From a virus: DNA of 33,640 nucleotides. Made by a program: the position numbers and the translations under genes. The notes under the pieces are model-generated. The model worked only from the letters and a program-made list of their open reading frames with translations, did no database searches and was not told the origin of the DNA. Shown in pieces: positions 9,901-17,300 of the stretch. The stretch is from positions 1-33,640 of IMG/VR virus record IMGVR_UViG_3300021594_000473. The stretch is one strand, 5' to 3'. Within the stretch, counting starts at the first letter, position 1; every line of letters begins with the position of its first letter.

Positions 9901-11292
9901 TACTGTAGATATACCTGAAAAGTTTGTATCTATACCTAATACATTACTTCCACCAAATATATTAATTGATCCACCTGAGATTGGTTGTGTAGTAAATCTA
10001 TTTAATATAAATCCATAATCTGGATTAATTTTTTTAGTTTTATCTGTGTTAAAACCTACCAAACTTCTATCTTGCCAATATTTTAAAATTCCAGTTACTT
10101 TATCATATGAAACAACTCTACCTACTGCAGTAATTCCAACTCCTATAGTTTGGCGTATTAAAGAATTTGGAGCAAATGTAGTTTGACTATATCCAATTCC
10201 TGTAAGTTTTAGCGCATATAAAGCACTAGCTTTATCTAAAGTTAGTGTAGAAGCACCTCCAAATGAAAGAGGATTTTTTACTATTCCTACTCTAGATATT
10301 TTATTTCCAATAATAAAATCTGGATTATCTACACTGTTTTCCATTCGAGCATATATTGCCACATTATATGCTCCAAGTTCTCTGTAAATATCATAACCAT
10401 GTCCATCTCTTGGGGGAATTATGATATCTACAACTGCAGCAGTTGATCCAACTGGTATTCCAGCAGATCTCAAATCTAAAACAGCATGTGTATAATCAAG
10501 TCCACCATTTGTTATAGTTACACTGTCTAATTTTGACTCGTTGTTAATAATTACTGTAGCTTTAGCTCCAGAACCATCCCCGTAAATAGGGACATTTGTA
10601 TATGACCTATTTGCTGTTCCTAATCCAACTCCTCTATTTTTTATAACCGCTACTTTTAATTGTCCACTTGTTATGGCATTATTTCTTATATTAAAATACT
10701 CTAAATTAGTTTCCCAATCATTTGGGACAGGTATAAAGTTTGTAGATTCAAATTTTATAATGTCTGATGGTTTTATAGTATATAAGTATTTCCAAAGATA
10801 TCCATCTTCGTTATCTCCAGCAGATCTTGGTTCCAAATCTGTAAAATTTGGTTCATCCAAAGATGGTCTACCACTGGGATTTTCTGGATCAGTTCCATTA
10901 TGAATACAAATATAAACTTTATACTCACTATTAACAATATAATAATTTGCTGAATATAAATTAGTAGATTTTGATGGTTGAGATAAATTTGTTCTGGAAA
11001 TATCGTGCCTATACATATCATATGTGGTTCCAGCTTCCCACATAATCTTTTTTACAACTGGTCTTATATCACTGGATGATATCTTTTTTAAAGACATCAT
11101 TGTATCCCAATAATCATTCTCTTCATCGAATGAATCTTTTGGTGAAGGGGGACTTGCATCCCAATCACTTTGATAATCATCTGGATTGCTGAGTCCTACA
11201 AAAGCATAATATGAATTAGAAGACGAAGATGCAATAGAAACAAAGTTTCTAGCATTAAGAATTCTTAGTTGATCAGTTATTATTGCAGACAT
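3961..11292 (-). CDS. Giant baseplate protein: gp8-like N-terminus fused to DUF4815-type protein, disordered tail (2443 aa)
   Basis: Residues 1-505 (MSAIITDQLRILNARNF... to GEIIYVDNRPSITRS) look like a complete cyanophage gp8, a baseplate wedge subunit; GEIIYVDNR is close to where gp8 normally ends. Directly after it, DFNPESNYFRFLF and PGTPIQARELTSLQS (about 511-538) begin a DUF4815-type virion protein, with later family signatures RFKSGFFVDDF and GLKP-like RLKPSTRLYPFFDGLRVSEY. I know these two parts as separate genes in relatives, so this appears to be a fusion. From about residue 2147 come Pro/Gly/Thr-rich linkers (TPPPPPPIPIGDP), a short domain of unknown kind (about 2240-2370), and an Asn/Pro/Arg-rich tail ending DNRKNRR. 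A late-type promoter box lies just upstream. The fusion is inferred from family memory, not from an alignment. Confidence 0.85.
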   Translation of the reverse strand: MSAIITDQLRILNARNFVSIASSSSNSYYAFVGLSNPDDYQSDWDASPPSPKDSFDEENDYWDTMMSLKKISSSDIRPVVKKIMWEAGTTYDMYRHDISRTNLSQPSKSTNLYSANYYIVNSEYKVYICIHNGTDPENPSGRPSLDEPNFTDLEPRSAGDNEDGYLWKYLYTIKPSDIIKFESTNFIPVPNDWETNLEYFNIRNNAITSGQLKVAVIKNRGVGLGTANRSYTNVPIYGDGSGAKATVIINNESKLDSVTITNGGLDYTHAVLDLRSAGIPVGSTAAVVDIIIPPRDGHGYDIYRELGAYNVAIYARMENSVDNPDFIIGNKISRVGIVKNPLSFGGASTLTLDKASALYALKLTGIGYSQTTFAPNSLIRQTIGVGITAVGRVVSYDKVTGILKYWQDRSLVGFNTDKTKKINPDYGFILNRFTTQPISGGSINIFGGSNVLGIDTNFSGISTVINNKTYYLGQTFIDGISQPEVLKYSGEIIYVDNRPSITRSKNQIDDFNPESNYFRFLFKPGTPIQARELTSLQSTLQNQIERFADSIYKDGDVVIPGQLNFLDRYQAVTLQDNYLGIPIISYLPYLVGKTIRGQSSGIRAKIDGVLDYTNSERSLNTLYINYLSSDYANSKFEGFINGEVLILESGLEEENVLEDSQIIIRPEEGFAITDQSNCNATGSAVSISKGVYYLRGHFVYVDDETILLDQYANNGSYKVGLKIIENIVSADEDPDLLDNAQGYQNYSAPGSDRLQINAFLAKVPLDLDNPLDFVELVQVRQGVLVSLRNDPRYSEIAKEFARRTYEESGDYYVKPPIITLNESLNDFMGNEGIFSEGQTTYNNNTPADDLGIYQVSALKAIVQGFSVETISPTFIDFQKPRDTNTLDSQGVNYVTGPTFTVNRVNGNPILGISTSYYISLRDSRVGTSLIAPGKEIGVARVYDFALESGSYESSTPNANEWDLSLYDIQTYTEITLNEPITLSRPTQVKGKSSGSTGFLRYDVTNSPTITLYNTKGKFANGERFIFDGIENTRVSIAVTDYGLESVKSVYASATGIGFTFTADVKQRPVYSGNYANVTAAVAGVSTVTAPGVKFAEIASIGDIISYSNPGFSDITYSVITQVNPTSLRISGVTTVSGVCSGALPTSSINISDFKILKSGLQRSTDNTLYTTLPKKYVSSVDLSGSLLTIRKQFDVTITSNSTQTIIAGDGETFLPFDEERYSLSINGTIEVLTEDRLVFSNGSTELTIRGLQTASGTGKLIATLTDSKVESKVKTRNRIEYIVVDKSIYNYSGIGTQTSNDGLTFGNFAYGTRVQDEEICLLRPDVIKIYGIYESNSTSDPILPRITISALTGPTTKTSDLFIGEKVIGQSSNSIAIYCERVNDSQITFTSLNGKSFEIGEQIKFEESGITGFISEFIPGDRNITSNFILDNGQKDTIYDYSKIVRRPEFRPPTRRIKIILESSSIPNSDTGDILTVNSYDQFDYCDIPSINGIRVSDLIDIRPRVSNIQVSASTFSPFEFFGRIFNYSSNKVLASDEAITLGFSYYLPRIDKIFITKEGTFQLRKGEPADNPNPPVSTDSGLEIATITLPPYLCNVNDATINLTEHKRYRMSDIRTLENRIKNLEYYTSLTLLESDTSSLQIQDANGLNRFKSGFFVDDFKSTTSQKKVTYVKNSIDVNNSELRPAPFTTALDLIIGSKSLVGIGSTVNPNVDLSTANDLIANNIKKSGQIVTLSFDEVEVIRQPYSTRVEPVASYRSPFYGGTIQLYPSSDVWVDQVRIQANVTQIQGNLTETKSQISIGDLDKQTGFSPVIWGAWETVWTGQTKDTKTRVFDEGFLTFQEVTDTITRTGTSTRTGTRSITRDSFETVSYGDRVISTELTPFMRSRNIEFTAKRLKPSTRLYPFFDGLRVSEYVIPKLLEITMTSGTFSVGETVIGSVNTSEGKFTSNAASLTLAIDPRIKFRVAAPNHKYGPYNAPTDTYNLNPYTRLDTLGSQYSQTSTILNVDTYSLSTYAVGSFYGWVKSGMQLIGQTSGAVAVITDVKLISDDKGTLTGSFWIPNPNVPVFPSFKTGSKIFKLTSSETNTQIEGIATTGAEERFVSDGRVDTVQENVISIRTVRVETQTVTDNISASQTQSPVVTKTLIADRTPPPPPPIPIGDPLPSTQDPIPAPGGGDGGGAPGGGGGGDGPVFPRGEEETEETPTPTPTSTTEPPVTTSPSPSKTRTKKPNDKVSVGFVNANGNSVTNKLGLKPGTSVPVNLVNGKAFGFYVATLGKDKAEKLWRQNNLKVTPNDRATSGLANGLFPITKKGYKELDITPRPKGQISTANSGVGIINAVSNLNPNANSIEAIKLTRQQGYGVKRSDTYGPAGANVTIGNAYRSQPKPQPQNNNNNRGANKNPQNNPPPQRNNPPPPNNSGGNSNSGNNRGNNDRNKDNRKNRR

Positions 11293-11305
11293 TTTATTTG
11301 TTTTT

Positions 11306-11317
11306 TATTTATTTATT
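11306..11317 (-). promoter_or_regulatory. T4-type late promoter box before the gp8-like gene
   Basis: Minus strand reads AATAATAAATAAATAA, giving two overlapping AATAAATA octamers that match the T4 late consensus TATAAATA at 7 of 8 positions. They sit 14-25 bases before the ATG at 11292 and in the only gap between the two giant genes. A similar box precedes gp25. AT-richness makes chance matches possible. Confidence 0.5.
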
Positions 11318-11318
11318 A

Positions 11319-14300
11319 TTAAAAATAACCAAAATATTTTAAAGGATTTTTTCTTCTTACTATAGAAGAAGTATCAATTCCAGAAATACCGTTTTCACTG
11401 TATGCATAGAAATTCTTTGGATTCTTTCTTGTTGGAATTGAAATTCTACCCCAAGAGAAATCTCCATAATATTCGTTATTAAATGAAGTTCCAATAGAAC
11501 TAAAATCAGAAACATTAACTACAACTTTAACTACATTTGTAGTACCAACTCCAGTAACAGATGTTTGTGCAACAGAAACTTGAGCAGCTTGATATACATT
11601 ATCGACGAATTGTGTTCCAACCCCAATTGTGGTAAGGTCTGTTCTAAGAGAAGTTAAACCGTAACCAACATTAGAATTTTTTACCACAAAGTAATAACCA
11701 GTTTGTATTCCACTTATTCCTGTGCTTGTTATGGTTGAATTATTAATTATTGAATTTCTTACATAAGAATCACTTGGTACATATAATGTAAATTCTATTC
11801 CTGTTGGTATTCCAACTACAGAAGTAGTTGATATTCCAACAATTGAACCGAAATCTCCCTCATAAGAAACATTTTTTATTCTTTCAACTTTAGAAATTGG
11901 GGATTCTATTATTACTAAAGGTGGGTTTGTTTGCGTATATCCAATTCCTGAAGTTATTATTCCAATAGAAGATACAGAACCAGAAGAAATATATGCGGTT
12001 GCAATAGCAACATTTGCTGAAGATATTCCAATCTTTTTCTGTATTGTTACAGATGGAGTAAATGTATATCCAATTCCAGGATCAGTTAATGTTATAGAAG
12101 AAATTGTTCCCGCAACAGAAACTGTAGCAGTGGCAGTAGCAGACCTTATTTCATCTTGAGATATAATTTCTATGTCAGAAATATATGAAGTTAATGCATT
12201 TTCTTTATAACTATCAAAGAATGTTTTTAAATTATCTACAAACATAACAGTGGATCCAATACCGACATTTTGAATTATATTTGTTGTTGGATAGATAAGA
12301 GGTTCATAGAAAATTCTATCTTTTCCTACAGGTTTTCCATTTATTATTCTATCTTCAGTTTGTTTTTTCCAAGTTATTGGTCTTAATAATAATTCATTTG
12401 TTGATATACCAACACCAGAATATGGAGTTGTAGAAATATCATCAGTTGCATTTATTGACACTACAGTTCTAAATTGTTGATTTAAGAATATATCATCAGA
12501 ATTTAGTTCAACATCATCTCCGATTTGAATGCTTTCGAGAATATCCACTTCCAAAACGTCTACATCTGCAGTTCCTCTATAAAAAAGAATTGAAGAAGTA
12601 TCCCCAGGTTTAGGTGCTTCAGTGAATGAAATTACGCTACCACCTTCAAATATATAACTTTCGCCTGGAACTTGAAGAATATTATTAATAAAGACAAGTA
12701 GAGTTGATTGAATATCTATTTGAGATCCAGATTTTGCTCTAATGGTCCTTAATTGTCCGTCAACTTTAATTGGGAATAACTTTCTTGAAGAATCAAACAA
12801 ATCATCTAAAGGATCTAAAGGAAGTAAATCTCCAACAACCCAAGATGTAAATTTATTATTATAAACTTTATCTACAATAATTTGTGCTTCTCTAAAAGAA
12901 GGCGACACTGTGGGATCTAATGGTATTCCTGTTAAACCACCTGTAGGTACAGTTAGTATATCTCCTGGTTTATATCCATATCCATAATTTTTAATATTAA
13001 AGTCAATTATACTTGAACCTTGACCAACAACAACATCAACTTTTGATTCTGTTCCAACTCCACTTGAAGTTGAAGAATACTTTAATTTAAGATTTGTGTA
13101 AGATTGTGGTTGATCAAATACTAAAATCGGAGGTTCCGTAAATCCTATACCAGGATTTACTATCGTAACGTTTGGTGATATATTTCCAGATATAATCGTA
13201 GTAAATCCAACAAAAGTAACAGAATAAGATTCCGAGTTTTCAGTTGCGTATCCGACATTGACTATACCAATTTTTGGATCTGTTAAACGTATTTTTACAG
13301 AATCTCCAGCATTTATTATAGAAGTAGAAGTGCTAGATGTAGAAACTATAACAGAGGTAGTACCAAATCCTACAATTTGCCCATCTTTTATCTTGGATCC
13401 AATGTCAATAAATCCATTATTATAATAAGAAAGTTTATTTAAAATTCCATTATTATTAATAATAGAAATGATAGTTTCTCCTATAGAAACTGTTTCTACC
13501 ACCTCACTAATCACTTCTAAACTTTCAGTTGCTCTATATCCAGATCCAGTATTTCCTACACTAATTGATGTTATTGTTCCCGCTATGGATATTGTAGCAG
13601 TACCACCTGCAGATACTAAAGGTTGATATCCAAGACCTCCAGTGGATCCAAATGAGACTATAACACCACCATAAGGAAGTTTAGACTGATTTATATCATA
13701 GGTAGTAGATGATGCAGTTCCAACAAATGTGATTGTTGATATCCCAGAAACTTCATTTAAATAAAATGCACCTTCAATGTCCACAGCACCCAATCTTCTT
13801 GGTTGTTGAAACACACCATCAATTAATACAATAGAATTTCCAGTTGAAAATCCAGAAACATTATTACTAGATGAAGTTAATGTATATGATGTAGTTATTC
13901 CATTAAATTCTTGAGATAAACTATCAAAAATATAATTTTTCGAGTATGGTTCAAATGAAGTATCTGGTATAGATGATCTTAAAAATGTTCTGCCATTAAA
14001 AGTAGAGAATGTAGTTATTCCAGTATAATCTCTATCATTAGGTCTATTTGTTATAGTTCCTATAGGACTCTTACCAGCAGGAGCTTCAATAAAGTTTATT
14101 TTATTTCCAACAATATTATAATCACCTTCAATTTTTCTAATTAGTGAACCTGCCGTATGGAAACCAAGGGATGTTCCCATCCAAGGTCTTTGAACTAATA
14201 CTAGATTTGAGTCTGCAATTCCAGTCTTATTAATTCTCATAATTTCATCATCAATTTTGATAAGTTCTCCACTAAAGAATGATGTAATCCCAACAAAATT

Positions 14301-17300
14301 TAAAATGCTATCACTAGTCTCGGAATCCGAAGCCAATAATGTCGTAACAGATGTACCAACTATTGGAGATTGTATAAAATTATCAATTGCAATTAAACAT
14401 CTTGAATTTTGATTATTTGCTGTAAATTTATGGAACGATCCAATACCCACAGAACTCAATTGAAGTGGAACGGGAATAGATTTTAATGCATTTTCAGCAG
14501 TATCAGAAACTCTTATTTTAGATGGATTTACATTGATTGCATATAACTTACTTGGAAGTTTATCTGTGGTTCCGATTCCAACAATACTAGATGTAACGAT
14601 TCCAATAGGACTATGAACACCATCCTCAAGATAACTATAAAAAATTTCCTCACCTGTAACATAAAAATGATTTGGAATTGAGAAAGAGTTATCTAAAATA
14701 TCTACAATTTTTTGATCATTTCCAAGGAATTCTTTTTCAAAAACTGTATTATTTTCATAAGTTAGATCAAATGACTTTCTTATGTCTTTTGATGTACCTT
14801 CGTATAAACCATAACCAGTATCAATAGATGCATTATTTAATAGTATTTCATAATCTAAGGTTCCAGCATTAACAAGACTTAATGCATTTTGGAAAACTCT
14901 AACTTGAGTATCTATATTTGGTATCGGCGTAAATTCAAAATTGACATTTGTTCCAGAGACAGTAGCACCAAAAGTTCCAAGACCAATATGTGTTCTAACT
15001 GGAGCGTAATCTACCAAATATGCTCTATTTCTATCATTAATTAAAATAGTTTCTAAAAACTCATAACGATTATTTGTAGTATCTTCTACAGAAATTAAAT
15101 AATACGCTCCAGAGTATGGATTTCCATAAGAAGCAATTGTATTTTGAATTGGAGTAGATGTTGATCCAATTCCAGTATAGTGAGAAGAGAATCTAGTGTT
15201 ATTTAAAGTTATAGTAGAAACACCAGAAGATGTAGTATCACCTATAGCAACAGTAATGCTATAAAAATGTGAGGTATGTGCAAGAGCAACATTTGGAGTG
15301 AAGTCTAGATTAATATTTGGACCAGAATAATAGAAATGATATGTGCCTAAACCAGAGGATGTTTCCGAAGATGCATTTGACATCAGACCATAATCTAAAA
15401 CGTGAATATCAGTTCCATCATGAACTAAAGAAAATTCTATAAATTCCAAATCTTCAAGGTTTAATGCTTCTACTCCAACTAAAATCTTTGCAGATCTATT
15501 TGACTTAGGAATACTTAAAATATTAGATGGTCCCGTTGATCCAGATGAAATATATTTTGTTGTTGCTGCAATACCAACAACTCCAAGAGAAGTTGAATCA
15601 CTTCCATCCAAATAATCATTCATATTATAAGAAATATATGAAATATCATAATCATTTACTTCAAAATTAACTGGATAGAAAAGAAGTTTTCCTTCATCGC
15701 CACTGATAACAAAATCAAATGATCCAAGATTTCTTGCTGTATCAATTCTTCCATATTGATTTAAATATGAGTCAAAACTATCGTACATCAAACTAATAAT
15801 GGAAAATTGTCGTTCTCCAATAAATCTTTGATCTCTTACATAAGTAATGTATTTTTTGAATCTCTCGTTTTCAAGTCTAAAACTATCTACAACGCTGAAT
15901 GGAGTGGATCTAGGAGTGTTATTAAACCTAGGACTTATATCATCAAAAATTAATACTCTATTTCCCACAGATTCAAAATAATCTTGAAGGTCTCTTGAAT
16001 TAAATATTATTTCATTTGAAATGGCAGTAGATCCAATTTTTATAGTTTTTTCAGATGCTAAATCAAAATCTACAACACAGTTTAAATCTACAACTTCAAT
16101 TATGTCAGAAAAAGTATTAACAGAAATTCCAAAAATATCTTCAGAAACCGCAGATACAACCAAATCAGAATTTGAATAATCTGAAATTGATTCTATCTGT
16201 AAATCGGAAAATTTCTTATATCCAGATGTATGATTTAAAGAACTTACATAAGAATTCCAGTCTTCATATTCTACTTTAGATTTTAAAGAATAAGAAAAAT
16301 ACTGATAATAGTCACTATCTTGAATTCTTTGAGTATTTTCATTTAAAAATCCCGTTTTGTCCTGCCATCCATCAATTACAAGTCCAGAAGAACTTAAAAT
16401 ATAAAATCCATCAGAATTTTCGACATTTACGATTTTGGATTTTGTATTTGATGTTTCTCCATAAATCTGATCATTTGCACTAAAACTTTCTTTAGATATA
16501 ACTTTTAATTTATCATTTTCTTTGTCTATATCTAGAACTTTAGATTTTATTTTTCCATTTGATATATTCTCACCTATTTTGTAACTTCCTTTTTCTATTT
16601 TTACTTCAAATTTTGGAAAATATTTTTCTGGTATAACTAATCCATTTGACAATAAAGGATAAAAAGTTCCTGGAATTTCGTTTTCGGAAATATAACCTTT
16701 AATATTAAAAGTTATAGAAGAATTAGAACCACCAATATTGGGATCTCTGCCCTTTACTATAAATGGTTTATAATTATAATTTAAAGAATTATAACCTTTA
16801 CCAATAGTTCCAACTCCTACACTTACATTTTCTATGATGAATGTATCATTTATCTCAAATGGGAAATCATTTAAAGAACTATAACTTACACCCAATCCAA
16901 CAATAACATCTTTAGTAATAGAGTTGTAATTTATTGATATTATAGGAATTCCGTTTGTATTATTAGTAGGAACAACTTTAACTGATGATCCAGTTATAGA
17001 GTTCGTATTTTTTACAATTGACACATAATTTTCAGATGATGAATATTCCAATTCAACATCATTTATAATAACGTTATTTACGGGATCTACTAATACTAAT
17101 TTTGGATCTGTAGTATAATTTATTCCTGGGGTAAGTTTTTTAATATATTGCAACTTCCCTAAAGGTGATATTGATATAATTTGAGGAAGTTTAAATTGTG
17201 GTTTTAGAGTAATATCTGAAGGAAATCCGAATCCAATATCTCTGATATCAATTCTGTTTGGAACTCCAATATTTAAACCAAATGGATATACTAAAGAATC

